Part shown: piece by piece, positions 8,065-14,954 of the stretch
Layout of the letters: each line of letters opens with the position of its first letter
Position numbering within the stretch: the first letter of the stretch is position 1
Origin: Flavobacterium psychrophilum
Lineage (GTDB): Bacteria > Bacteroidota > Bacteroidia > Flavobacteriales > Flavobacteriaceae
NCBI GenBank assembly: GCA_003243255.1
Contig: QFQM01000065.1
Span: forward strand, 1-23,029
DNA: 23,029 nucleotides
Reading direction: 5' to 3'
Made by a program: the position numbers and the translations under genes
Notes under the pieces: model-generated
The model's input: the letters and a program-made list of their open reading frames with translations, nothing else
The model's database searches: none
Told to the model about the DNA's origin: nothing

Positions 8065-8319
8065 ATGTCAGAATTTGTAATTATAGGTGACCATATTTCA
8101 ATTGCAGCAATCAGGAGTTATCTCTTTGCTAAAAAAATAGATAAAGGAGATTCTCTGGTACTCAATGCAGTCGATTTTGAACATATCCTTGAGGAGATAA
8201 GACATTCTGAAGAACCGGTAGATATACCTCTGAATGTTTTGGGAGTACTGCTCTTAAAAGATTCATCGGGCGATATTCCTATTGGTAAAATCCAGATAGT
8301 AAAGAACGAGAAATTATAA
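8065..8319 (+). CDS. uncharacterised small protein (84 aa)
   Basis: I do not recognise this family. The protein is soluble and acidic, with an alternating hydrophobic pattern: MSEFVIIGDHISI at the start, a helical stretch at about residues 16-50 rich in Glu, and a C-terminal VLGVLLLKDSSGDIPIGKIQIVKN that looks like a beta hairpin. There is no signal peptide or membrane segment. Codon use matches the neighbours and a hairpin follows 32 bp after the stop, which supports a real gene. It lies divergent from the helicase, with 144 bp between the starts. No good TAnnTTTG box was found there. Confidence 0.6.
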   Translation: MSEFVIIGDHISIAAIRSYLFAKKIDKGDSLVLNAVDFEHILEEIRHSEEPVDIPLNVLGVLLLKDSSGDIPIGKIQIVKNEKL

Positions 8320-8351
8320 CTGAAATCTTACTTACTTTTATAAATGTTGAG

Positions 8352-8386
8352 AAAAAAGCTTCGTAGTAGTGCCCGGAGCTTTTTTT
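8352..8386 (+). terminator. intrinsic terminator after the 84-aa gene
   Basis: A 9-bp stem aaaaaagct / agctttttt with a 16-nt loop, ending in a run of T's. The stem is A/T rich except for three pairs, so it may be less efficient than the others here. Confidence 0.65.
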
Positions 8387-8426
8387 GTTTTCGGCACTTA
8401 AATTATTGATATAAAAAAACACAATC

Positions 8427-8693
8427 ATGAAGGACCAGTTTAATGTGATTACTGATGCTTTTCATGCTGCAGGTATTGACAGTAAAAAAGTTGAATTCAG
8501 TATAACTGAATATTCCCTGAATTCTAAACTTAGCTTTAAGTTTAATAACATAAAGGAATTAATGCTTTTTTTGGATATTACGCCGGTATCTGAAAAAGGA
8601 AAAGCTGTTAAAGCAATGTTTGTAGAAGCCGGTATTGATCCTGATAAGTTTTTTTATGTTAATTTCTTTAAACCCAAAGTTGCCGAATTGTAG
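8427..8693 (+). CDS. uncharacterised small protein (88 aa) with internal repeat
   Basis: I do not recognise this family. The protein is cytosolic with no signal peptide. Residues 11-29 (AFHAAGIDSKKVEFSITEY) and 63-81 (AMFVEAGIDPDKFFYVNFF) are similar: both have the pattern A-x-[AE]-A-G-I-D-x-x-K followed by a beta-like strand. This suggests a duplicated helix-turn-strand unit. It follows the terminator at 8352-8386 by 40 bp, so it should have its own promoter, but I see no clear TAnnTTTG box. Codon use is like the neighbours. Confidence 0.55.
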   Translation: MKDQFNVITDAFHAAGIDSKKVEFSITEYSLNSKLSFKFNNIKELMLFLDITPVSEKGKAVKAMFVEAGIDPDKFFYVNFFKPKVAEL

Positions 8694-8774
8694 ATGATAT
8701 ATAATTTAATCTTATTCCTACGAAATTCATTTTATTTCTAAAGAAAAAATATTACTACTTTTCGTTAAAATCCT

Positions 8775-8782
8775 TATTTTTG
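8775..8782 (+). promoter_or_regulatory. possible -7 box upstream of the 78-aa membrane protein
   Basis: TATTTTTG matches TAnnTTTG, but it lies 138 nt before the start at 8921. If used, the mRNA would have a leader of about 130 nt. No convincing ORF is present in that leader. Confidence 0.35.
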
Positions 8783-8920
8783 TTCTGGTTAAGGCAATAT
8801 GAAAGGGACTTTACAAGTTATTAATTTGTAACCATGAACTTGAACTGATAAAATAATTCATTTAAAACCATTCCTGTTTGCTATAAAACTACATTATATT
8901 ATTTTTTAAAGTAAAAGGAA

Positions 8921-9157
8921 ATGAAATTATTTTCGTTGATATTATCTATAATCGTATTTATAATCTCTTTATATTTTTTTGTACTTAAGATTGATGACGT
9001 TTACAGTCTTAATGATATGATTTATGTATCATTATTGGTAGTACTTATGGCAATATGTGTTGTTGGGGTTATTATCAACTGGGAGTTTTTTAGGCAGCGA
9101 AAAAAGAAAACGTTTATTTTCTTTGTGAATAATACCTTCTCAAAAAAGAAAAAATAA
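8921..9157 (+). CDS. small two-helix membrane protein (78 aa)
   Basis: I do not recognise this family. Two hydrophobic helices are visible, about residues 4-22 (LFSLILSIIVFIISLYFFV) and 34-53 (IYVSLLVVLMAICVVGVIIN), joined by a short acidic turn. The C-terminus is strongly basic (RQRKKK and SKKKK), predicted to face the cytoplasm by the positive-inside rule. A purine-rich aaaggaa lies just before the ATG and could act as a ribosome binding site. The stop codon abuts a strong terminator, which supports it being a real transcription unit. Confidence 0.55.
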   Translation: MKLFSLILSIIVFIISLYFFVLKIDDVYSLNDMIYVSLLVVLMAICVVGVIINWEFFRQRKKKTFIFFVNNTFSKKKK

Positions 9158-9186
9158 ACCCTCACAAAGTGAGGGTTCTGTTTTTT
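9157..9186. terminator. bidirectional intrinsic terminator
   Basis: A perfect 9-bp stem aaccctcac / gtgagggtt with loop aaa, T run at 9181-9186, and an A-rich stretch on the other side. It lies between the convergent 78-aa gene and the lipoprotein gene and touches both stops. Confidence 0.85.
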
Positions 9187-10174
9187 AAAGTCTTCCGAAA
9201 TAGTATCCGTTTGCGCCTACATCCACAATGCTGTTTAATGAGAAAATGTCTCCCTGACTATTTCTGAATGAGGCATCTTTTAAATAGATATCATGATTGT
9301 ATATACCACCTGTTTCGGTTGTTATCACTAACAAGTTTCCATCAATCATTTGCCATTTTTGAATAGGAAGAGATGGAACCTCAGATCCCTGACCACAAAC
9401 GTTGGTTTTTGTTGCTGTGCTTTTGTAGACATTAAATAAAATTACATAGTTGGGATTTTGTGCTATTGAAATTGTATCGGTTTCAATCTCATTATCAAAA
9501 ACTTCACTAAAATTAGGAATATTCAATGAAAGGGTTTCTGCAGACTGCATTGTGAAGATCAGATTGCTATTCTCATCACATGCGTTCACTACAGGAGCAT
9601 CGGCTCCTTCAGCGATGAATTTAAAATCAAAATCAAAATCCTTATCTACATAACCAAAAGAACTCTCTACAATAGTTATTTTTTCATCTCCATGATTAAA
9701 TGATACATTGGTCAGAATAATAGTGTGTCTGTAGCCTAAGAGTTTACCTGTGTTAGTATCCAGATTTTCTGAAGTAGATATAGACAGCGTTCCCTGTCCT
9801 GTCCATATTCCATCTTCTTTAGCTGGTGGGATGTCAGATTTTGTACAAAGCGAACCTGTTGGTTTACTAACAAAATCGTAATATGTAAGTGTGTTCGATC
9901 CTCCTAAAGTAATTTGTAACGGAGTGTCTACGCCTGTTATAGGGTCTATGGTAGACTTATTTATCAGTGCTCCTTTAGCCAATACTAAAATAAGTGCTTC
10001 CGTGCCTGTTACTTTATAATAAGTTTCTGTTGTTCCTGATACATCATCAATATTGTTTGGACAGGCAGTAGGGACCTCTACGCTGCTGAAATCAAATGTT
10101 TTATAACCCATGTCGCCATCATCACAACCGGCAATAAGTGCTAGAGCAGCAACCAGGCAAAGAATCTTTTTCAT
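9185..10174 (-). CDS. uncharacterised lipoprotein
   Basis: This 329-residue protein has a lipoprotein signal: MKKILCLVAALALIAGC with the lipobox LIAGC and the acylated Cys17. The following DDGD is acidic; in Bacteroidota acidic residues just after the cysteine can mark surface export, which is only a suggestion here. The mature part is rich in Thr, Ser, Asn and Asp, with alternating hydrophobic residues typical of beta sandwich or barrel-like folds, and a few cysteines. I do not recognise a domain or catalytic motif. It is a single-gene unit with a -7 box 16 nt before the ATG and a shared terminator at its end. Confidence 0.75.
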   Translation of the reverse strand: MKKILCLVAALALIAGCDDGDMGYKTFDFSSVEVPTACPNNIDDVSGTTETYYKVTGTEALILVLAKGALINKSTIDPITGVDTPLQITLGGSNTLTYYDFVSKPTGSLCTKSDIPPAKEDGIWTGQGTLSISTSENLDTNTGKLLGYRHTIILTNVSFNHGDEKITIVESSFGYVDKDFDFDFKFIAEGADAPVVNACDENSNLIFTMQSAETLSLNIPNFSEVFDNEIETDTISIAQNPNYVILFNVYKSTATKTNVCGQGSEVPSLPIQKWQMIDGNLLVITTETGGIYNHDIYLKDASFRNSQGDIFSLNSIVDVGANGYYFGRL

Positions 10175-10190
10175 ATAAGAGTATTTTAAA

Positions 10191-10198
10191 CAAAAATA
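10191..10198 (-). promoter_or_regulatory. -7 box of the lipoprotein gene
   Basis: TATTTTTG on the minus strand matches TAnnTTTG, 16 nt before the ATG at 10174. Confidence 0.5.
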
Positions 10199-10248
10199 GT
10201 GTTTTTAATTAGTTTCCGAAATCTTTTACAAGAGCCGGTAAAATAAAA

Positions 10249-10276
10249 TTGTCAAAAGCTTTTTTCTGTAATTTTG
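10249..10276 (+). promoter_or_regulatory. Bacteroidota-type promoter of the cysteine desulfurase
   Basis: TTG at 10249-10251, a 17-bp spacer and TAATTTTG at 10269-10276 match the flavobacterial consensus. The ATG is only 5 nt after the box, so the mRNA is probably leaderless or nearly so. Confidence 0.7.
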
Positions 10277-10281
10277 CATCA

Positions 10282-11409
10282 ATGAAAAAAGCATATCTCG
10301 ATAACGCCTCTACTACAGCATTACGTACTGAAGTAATACAGGAAATAACGCATATACTTACAGAAAATTATGGAAATCCTTCCTCTACGCATGCTATTGG
10401 CCGAAGTGCCAAAGTAATTGTAGAGACTTCCCGTAAAACAATTGCAGGACTTATTCATGCTGAAGCCCGTGAAATTATCTTTACTTCATGCGGAACTGAA
10501 GCTAACAACTGGATCATTTTTAGTGCAGTAAAAGATTTGGGAGTGAAGCGTATCATTAGCAGTAAGATTGAGCATCATTCTGTTTTGCATGCTGTTGAAG
10601 AAGCAGGAAAGCAATATGGAGTTAAGGTTGATTATGTAAATCTGTTGAAGGATGGTAGCGTTGATATGACGCATTTGGTACAATTGCTTTCAGAGGATAT
10701 CCCAACACTGGTAAGCCTAATCCATGTGAACAATGAAACGGGCACTATGCTTGATCTCGAAAGAACGGGACGTATATGTAAGCAATATGGAGCTTATTTT
10801 CATACCGATACTGTTCAGTCTATGGGTAAAATTTTACTGAACCTACAGGTACTGCCAGTAGATTTTTTAGTTGCGAGTGCTCACAAATTCCACGGACCCA
10901 AAGGTGCTGGGTTTGCATTTGTCAGAAAAAATACCTCATTAAAACCGATAATATTTGGAGGAGAACAGGAAAAAGGTTTTCGAGCTGGTACTGAAGCGGT
11001 GCATCAGATAGGCGGAATGGCTAAGGCGCTTGAACTGTCTTATGCTAATCTGGATACGGAAAGAGAATATATCAGTTCTTTAAAATCCTATCTTATTGAA
11101 CAACTGGATATCCATTTCCCGGGATATAAGATCAACGGGCAGAATGATAATCTTTTTTATAATATCATTAATGTGATGCTTCCTATGTCTGATGATAAAA
11201 CATCTATGATATTGTTTCATCTGGATATGCAGGGCATTGAAGTTTCTCGCGGGAGTGCGTGCCAGTCAGGTAGCGTGAAGCCTTCTCATGTACTAAAAGA
11301 GATACTTTCTGACGACGATGTAAAGAAGCCGTCTCTGCGGATTTCATTTAGTCATTATAACACTAAAGAAGATATAGATCTGCTTATTGCAGCCCTCAAA
11401 ACAATATAA
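10282..11409 (+). CDS. cysteine desulfurase (NifS/IscS-type, PLP-dependent)
   Basis: From the ATG at 10282 this is a 375-residue class V aminotransferase-fold enzyme that takes sulfur from L-cysteine and passes it on as a persulfide for Fe-S clusters or thiolated cofactors. Visible features are YLDNASTT at the start, NYGNPSSTHAIGR (29-41), HHSVLHA (98-104), the PLP lysine Lys202 in SAHKFHGPKGAGF, and the catalytic Cys327 in SRGSACQSGS. No scaffold (IscU/SufU) or other Fe-S gene is next to it, so its partner is unknown; it may serve tRNA thiolation or another pathway. An in-frame TTG at 10249 is part of the promoter, so the ATG matching the family start is chosen. It is a single-gene unit. Confidence 0.93.
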   Translation: MKKAYLDNASTTALRTEVIQEITHILTENYGNPSSTHAIGRSAKVIVETSRKTIAGLIHAEAREIIFTSCGTEANNWIIFSAVKDLGVKRIISSKIEHHSVLHAVEEAGKQYGVKVDYVNLLKDGSVDMTHLVQLLSEDIPTLVSLIHVNNETGTMLDLERTGRICKQYGAYFHTDTVQSMGKILLNLQVLPVDFLVASAHKFHGPKGAGFAFVRKNTSLKPIIFGGEQEKGFRAGTEAVHQIGGMAKALELSYANLDTEREYISSLKSYLIEQLDIHFPGYKINGQNDNLFYNIINVMLPMSDDKTSMILFHLDMQGIEVSRGSACQSGSVKPSHVLKEILSDDDVKKPSLRISFSHYNTKEDIDLLIAALKTI

Positions 11410-11410
11410 C

Positions 11411-11437
11411 AAAAGGGCCACCCATTTGGGTAGCCCT
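11411..11437 (-). terminator. probable terminator of the OmpW-like gene
   Basis: A hairpin agggc-c-accc / gggt-a-gccct with one mismatch and loop attt. On the minus strand it is followed by TTTT, so it fits the OmpW-like gene; there is no T run on the plus strand. Confidence 0.6.
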
Positions 11438-11464
11438 CGGCACTACAAAAATAAACGAACTGGA

Positions 11465-12157
11465 TTAAAACTTCATACCAAAACCAAAGCCAAGCAACCA
11501 GGGGTCGATGTCCACTTCGGCCGGAATACTTAGCCCTGCGGCAAGGTTAGAAGCATCAACTTTTACATCGGTATTCAAAAAGAGTTTCTTTGCATCTATA
11601 TTAAAGAAGAACTTATCTGTGATCATATAGTCGAAACCTACCTGAAATGCATAACCTAAGGCATTATCATAATCAACATCTTTTACTGTGTTACCGGGTT
11701 TTATATCATAAAATATGGTGTAGTTGATACCTGCACCCACATATGGCTTAAAATCTTTATCTGCAAGTGGATAAAAATGATACTGAAAAGTAAGGGTAGG
11801 AGGCAGTAAGCGCACGCTGCCTAAATCTACATTAGCGTTTGTTGGTCCTCCAACAGCAGAAATATCCGATCCTGTTGTGCTTACATCATGTTTAGAAGTT
11901 CCAAGTATAAGTTCGGCAGCAAAGTTTTTGGTAAAGAAATACGTAAAGTCAAGTTCAGGGATAAAGGTAGAGGCTATGGAAGCATCGCCGCCTATTATTC
12001 CAATATTAGCACTTTCATCAGGGGTTACGGCTAAACCACGAAGACGTACCTGCCATTTTTTAAAATCATTTGGCTGGTCTTCTTTTTCTGTTTGTGCAGT
12101 TACAGTCGTTATACTTATGAATGATAGTGCAATTACAGATAATATCAATTTTTTCAT
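11465..12157 (-). CDS. OmpW-like outer-membrane beta-barrel protein
   Basis: From the ATG at 12157 the protein has 230 residues and begins with a signal peptide (MKKLILSVIALSFISITTVTA, cut before Q). The mature part fits the OmpW family of eight-stranded barrels: WQVRLRGLAVTPDESA near the N-terminus, PELDFTYFFTKNFAAELILG, PPTLTFQYHF, KPYVGAGINYT, and a C-terminal strand ending in F (LLGFGFGMKF), the usual signal for barrel insertion. OmpW proteins form narrow hydrophobic channels. A TTG at 12199 keeps the frame open, but the -7 box TACTTTTG (12182-12189) lies downstream of it, so the ATG is preferred. Two TGAT/ATCA dyads upstream suggest Crp/Fnr-type control; in E. coli ompW is known to respond to FNR. 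Confidence 0.88.
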   Translation of the reverse strand: MKKLILSVIALSFISITTVTAQTEKEDQPNDFKKWQVRLRGLAVTPDESANIGIIGGDASIASTFIPELDFTYFFTKNFAAELILGTSKHDVSTTGSDISAVGGPTNANVDLGSVRLLPPTLTFQYHFYPLADKDFKPYVGAGINYTIFYDIKPGNTVKDVDYDNALGYAFQVGFDYMITDKFFFNIDAKKLFLNTDVKVDASNLAAGLSIPAEVDIDPWLLGFGFGMKF

Positions 12158-12181
12158 TTGTGTATGTTTTGAATTACATGC

Positions 12182-12189
12182 CAAAAGTA
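12182..12189 (-). promoter_or_regulatory. -7 box of the OmpW-like gene
   Basis: TACTTTTG on the minus strand matches TAnnTTTG, 24 nt before the ATG at 12157. The -33 region lacks a clear TTG, which fits a promoter that needs an activator. Confidence 0.55.
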
Positions 12190-12211
12190 TGTAAGACAAA
12201 TCCTGTGAATA

Positions 12212-12225
12212 CTGATATTAATCAT
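12212..12225. promoter_or_regulatory. candidate Crp/Fnr-family operator (CTGATATTAATCAT)
   Basis: The dyad TGAT-N4-ATCA matches the core of the FNR-type site TTGAT-N4-ATCAA at 8 of 10 defined positions. Its centre is about 42 bp upstream of the start site predicted from the -7 box (about 12176), the position typical of class II activation. Predicted from sequence only. Confidence 0.4.
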
Positions 12226-12244
12226 GGTTTGGAAACTACTTTTT

Positions 12245-12258
12245 CCTGATTAATCAGG
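12245..12258. promoter_or_regulatory. 14-bp perfect palindrome upstream of the OmpW-like gene
   Basis: CCTGATTAATCAGG is a perfect palindrome with TGAT/ATCA half-sites 2 bp apart. Its centre is 33 bp (about three helical turns) from the dyad at 12212-12225. It does not look like a terminator for the minus strand, because the bases after it there are A's. Confidence 0.35.
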
Positions 12259-12288
12259 TAAGAGTTGAATAGCAATATTTTAAAGGCA

Positions 12289-12585
12289 TTAATTTTTAGG
12301 TGGATTTTTTTTATTCTTACCTCTTTTAAATTCCAGATAATAAAGCCACAATACAAATAGTCCCATAGCTATAGATGTACCTCCGTAGCTTACCCCCATA
12401 CCTCCGCGGGAATTAATACCTGCGCTTACCGATCCTTTATAGAATTGATAAATGCCCAAACCGATAAAAGCTATTGGAATTGAAAAAATTACTATGCCTG
12501 CTAATAGTTGTAAAAAAATACTGTTTTTTGCAGGAGGATAAGATATATCCGGAACATTAAATGGGTTTTTCTTTTTCCTTTTCAT
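12289..12585 (-). CDS. small two-helix membrane protein (98 aa)
   Basis: I do not recognise this family. The N-terminus is very basic (MKRKKK), followed by Pro-rich residues, then a hydrophobic helix at about 23-47 and a second at about 71-85 (SIAMGLFVLWLYYLEFKRG). Between them is a Gly/Ser-rich loop (GINSRGGMGVSYGGTS). The C-terminus is Lys/Asn-rich, so both ends are predicted in the cytoplasm. It follows the VOC gene by 9 bp and is most likely co-transcribed with it. No clear terminator follows. Confidence 0.6.
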   Translation of the reverse strand: MKRKKKNPFNVPDISYPPAKNSIFLQLLAGIVIFSIPIAFIGLGIYQFYKGSVSAGINSRGGMGVSYGGTSIAMGLFVLWLYYLEFKRGKNKKNPPKN

Positions 12586-12594
12586 AAGTGTAAT

Positions 12595-12972
12595 TTAATC
12601 TCCTATTAAAATTTTATAACCGTTACAATCACGAATAATAAACTCCCTGCTTCCATATGGGCGAAGCAATATTTCCTGAACGATATCAGCACCTTTAGTT
12701 TTTATTTCTGCGTAAAAAGCATCAATCTCAGGAATCCATAAAATGAGGTCAGTTGTAGAAGGTCGGAATTTATCATTTGTTAAAAATTCATCTGATTTAG
12801 CAAAATGAATCTGTATGCCATCGCGTTCAATCATTCCATAAACGGGTGGATTAAGAGCATACCCTATAATGTTAAAACCAAGGATGTCACGATAGTATTC
12901 GGCTGTCATTTTTACATCAGGGACCAGTAATTGAGGAGCAACACCAATTACTTTAGGTTTAGAGTTTTCCAT
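12595..12972 (-). CDS. VOC-superfamily (glyoxalase/bleomycin-resistance-like) protein
   Basis: From the ATG at 12972 this is a 125-residue single-domain VOC protein made of two beta-alpha-beta-beta-beta halves. The first half has VAPQLLVPDVKMTAEYYRDILGF and MIERDGIQIHFA, and the second has LILWIPEIDAFYAEIKTKGADI and the closing REFIIRDCNGYKILIG. The typical closing motif is REFxVxDPDGN; here the Pro is Cys and the Asp is Asn. VOC proteins bind a metal and act as lyases, dioxygenases or drug-binding proteins, and the substrate cannot be told from sequence. A TTG at 12981 would add three residues, but the ATG fits the spacing to the -7 box at 12990-12997. First gene of a two-gene unit. Confidence 0.85.
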   Translation of the reverse strand: MENSKPKVIGVAPQLLVPDVKMTAEYYRDILGFNIIGYALNPPVYGMIERDGIQIHFAKSDEFLTNDKFRPSTTDLILWIPEIDAFYAEIKTKGADIVQEILLRPYGSREFIIRDCNGYKILIGD

Positions 12973-12989
12973 AAGCAGCAATTTTTTAT

Positions 12990-12997
12990 CAAATGTA
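12990..12997 (-). promoter_or_regulatory. -7 box of the VOC gene
   Basis: TACATTTG on the minus strand matches TAnnTTTG, 17 nt before the ATG at 12972. TTA lies 17 bp upstream as a weak -33 element, inside the preceding terminator. Confidence 0.5.
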
Positions 12998-13008
12998 ATG
13001 AATCAAAA

Positions 13009-13035
13009 AAAGCGTAATATGATCTATTACGCTTT
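13009..13035 (-). terminator. intrinsic terminator of the NTF2-like lipoprotein gene
   Basis: A perfect 10-bp stem aaagcgtaat / attacgcttt with a 7-nt loop, followed by a T run on the minus strand. It lies 19 bp past the stop at 13055. Confidence 0.8.
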
Positions 13036-13054
13036 ATCTATATTTATTGAAATT

Positions 13055-13582
13055 TTAGTTTCCCTGGTAAGCTGCCGCATTTACTGCAGGTACAACATCA
13101 TTTTTAGGGATCATTGATAATGAAATGAAATCAAATTTCCAGGCTCCGTCTTTTTTAACAAGATGTGTTGCCATCCTCCATGATACATATTGCGTAAAAG
13201 CTATAGGTTTGAACTGATCTACTAACACAGCGCCCGCTCCATTGTCTTCGAAAATAATTTCGCGTCTGTCTATCTGATAATCAATAGTTCCTATGGCAGG
13301 ATTGGTGAGTTTTTCAATCAGATATTTTTCAAAGGCCAACTGACTGAAAACTTCATCGGGGTCGGTACCCATATAAAAGCCGTTTTCAATAGTGAGTGCT
13401 TTGATGTCCTGAGGCTTTTTAGCCTTAAATGCTGTATGGAATTTATCAGCTATAGCAAAGATTGCTGTTTTTTCGCTTTCCGGATCTGATGCTTCGGTTT
13501 GTGAAGATGTTTTATCATTTTTACAGCCGATAGCAGCCGACATAGAAAATGCAAGTAGTAATAGTGTAATAATTCTTTTCAT
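13055..13582 (-). CDS. NTF2/SnoaL-like lipoprotein
   Basis: This 175-residue protein begins with a lipoprotein signal (MKRIITLLLLAFSMSAAIGC, acylated Cys20) and a Ser/Thr/Glu-rich linker. The rest fits a SnoaL/NTF2-like cone fold: a first helix FAIADKFHTAFKAKKPQDIKAL, strands around FYMGTDPDEVF, a helix FEKYLIEKL, then DYQIDRREIIF, GAGAVLVDQF, VSWRMATHLVKKDGAWKFDFISLSMIP. This last pattern is typical of SnoaL_3-type proteins; many have no known enzyme activity. It starts 29 bp after the restored stop of the AAA gene (13612), and no TAnnTTTG box is visible, so it may be co-transcribed with the ATPase. Confidence 0.75.
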   Translation of the reverse strand: MKRIITLLLLAFSMSAAIGCKNDKTSSQTEASDPESEKTAIFAIADKFHTAFKAKKPQDIKALTIENGFYMGTDPDEVFSQLAFEKYLIEKLTNPAIGTIDYQIDRREIIFEDNGAGAVLVDQFKPIAFTQYVSWRMATHLVKKDGAWKFDFISLSMIPKNDVVPAVNAAAYQGN

Positions 13583-13611
13583 GGGTTTAGCTAGTTTAGA
13601 AGGCTAATATA

Positions 13612-13713
13612 TTAATTTAATGAAACATCCTGCTCCATAATTGTTGTAAGCATTACTTTATTTATGTCTTTTTCTTTAGCAATTCTGTTTGAATGTTTTT
13701 CTATGGTACATTC
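13612..13713 (-). other. out-of-frame C-terminal tail of the AAA ATPase (33 codons)
   Basis: Just past the A7 run (13714-13720) the other frame reads ECTIEKHSNRIAKEKD and continues to MEQDVSLN, with a stop at 13612-13614. This matches the end of the CbbX-type lid (usually RNLFEKxIEKxxNRIA), so it is the natural end of the ATPase, separated by a shift of +1 or -2 nt. The intact frame fills what would otherwise be a 118-bp gap. Confidence 0.8.
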
Positions 13714-14846
13714 AAAAAAACGTTTCTGGCGAAACGACCATTTCCAAATGTATTATCTCTTTGTACATAGGCATCGCTAAATAGCTGTAAAGCTTTTGCT
13801 TTTGCAGAAGAGTCTAAAATATAGTCCGATTTTTTACAATTAATCTCAAATATTGCTAAAAGGTCTTCGGGTGTATAATCTGCAAAATTTATATAACGAT
13901 TAAATCTTGAACCAAAACCGGGGTTAGTATTAAGAAATGTTTTCATCTCGTTAGTATAGCCTGCCAAAATTACAACAAGCCTGTCTCTATCATCTTCCAT
14001 ACGTTTTAGCAAGGTAGCAACAGCTTCTTTTCCAAATATCTCATTTGAACCACTATTCAGTGAATAAGCTTCATCAATAAATAGAACACTGTCTAACGCA
14101 TCATCTATAACATCATCAACTTTTGCAGCCGTCTGACCCTCATATTCAGCAATAAGCCCCGCACGATCGGTTTCTATCAGTTCGCCAATATCAAGGATGC
14201 CTAAATGCTCATATATTTTGGAAACTATACGGGCAACAGTAGTTTTGCCTGTTCCGGGGTTTCCTGTAAACACCATATGGTATGAAACAGAAGATGTTTT
14301 TAAACCTTCCTGTTCACGTTCTTTCTGGATTTTGATAAAATTTACAAGGGTGTTGATTTCGTCTTTTACTTCTTTCAGTCCCACAAGAGCATTAAGTTCT
14401 TTTAGCACATCTTCTAAAGTCTCATTCTTATCAGCATCATCCGGATGCTGTTTCTTTTTATTCTTTTTAGATTGATTACTACTTTTGTTTTTAGAGTTTC
14501 GGCTGTTTTTTTCTATGATCTTATTTGAATGAGATACTAAACAATCGAGGCAATAATCGTCGCTTTGATTGTATGTTTCAATTGGATCTCCACAATCTTT
14601 GCAGGGTTTCGGGTTGTAGTTTTTATCAAATTTTTCCTGAGATGTAAAAAGTATGCCTATAGCAGAAAATATTCCGAATATCCCGGGTATGCCACTCCAG
14701 CAAACAATCAGATATTCATATCCTAATTTTTTATTGCCTAAATAAAATAGATGGGCTCCGAAAGATCCCAGAAAGAATGCTAAAAGAATTGCTTTCCATT
14801 TTTCTCTTGGCTTTGCTGATGGCGTGGGTTGATGTGGTAATGGCAT
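13701..14846 (-). CDS. TM2-zinc ribbon-AAA ATPase (CbbX/SpoVK-like), frameshifted near its 3' end
   Basis: This 381-residue reading frame has three modules. Residues about 16-67 form a TM2 domain (KAILLAFFLGSFGAHLFYLGNKKLGY) with two membrane helices. Residues 82-102 hold a zinc-ribbon-like CxxC...CxxC (Cys82, 85, 99, 102). After a Lys/Ser/Asn-rich linker, residues about 145-381 form a CbbX/SpoVK-type AAA domain: Walker A GNPGTGKT (195-202), Walker B LFIDEA (255-260), an arginine finger in GSRFNR (314), and sensor 2 GNGRFARN (368-375). CbbX relatives use ATP to remodel protein complexes; the target here is unknown. The frame ends early with LNVP after a T7 run on the coding strand, and the expected tail lies in another frame. 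A weak -7 box (TATTTTAG, 14862-14869) lies 15 nt before the ATG. Confidence 0.85.
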   Translation of the reverse strand: MPLPHQPTPSAKPREKWKAILLAFFLGSFGAHLFYLGNKKLGYEYLIVCWSGIPGIFGIFSAIGILFTSQEKFDKNYNPKPCKDCGDPIETYNQSDDYCLDCLVSHSNKIIEKNSRNSKNKSSNQSKKNKKKQHPDDADKNETLEDVLKELNALVGLKEVKDEINTLVNFIKIQKEREQEGLKTSSVSYHMVFTGNPGTGKTTVARIVSKIYEHLGILDIGELIETDRAGLIAEYEGQTAAKVDDVIDDALDSVLFIDEAYSLNSGSNEIFGKEAVATLLKRMEDDRDRLVVILAGYTNEMKTFLNTNPGFGSRFNRYINFADYTPEDLLAIFEINCKKSDYILDSSAKAKALQLFSDAYVQRDNTFGNGRFARNVFLNVP

Positions 14847-14954
14847 TGGTTTATTTTTGGCCTAAAATAGTACAATTTGTTCTGGTGTAAAAATGAATGG
14901 TATCATTCTGGGGAATAGTTTTTAACAAAAATCAGCCGATTGGTCAAAGAGAAT

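Noticed and set aside
8795..8920. A short ORF or small RNA in the leader before the 78-aa membrane protein
   Set aside because: The only ATG frame is about 10 codons long, and no hairpin with a T run marks an RNA end.
12245..12258. The perfect palindrome as a terminator of the small membrane protein gene
   Set aside because: On the minus strand it is followed by A's, not T's, so it does not fit an intrinsic terminator; an operator is more likely.
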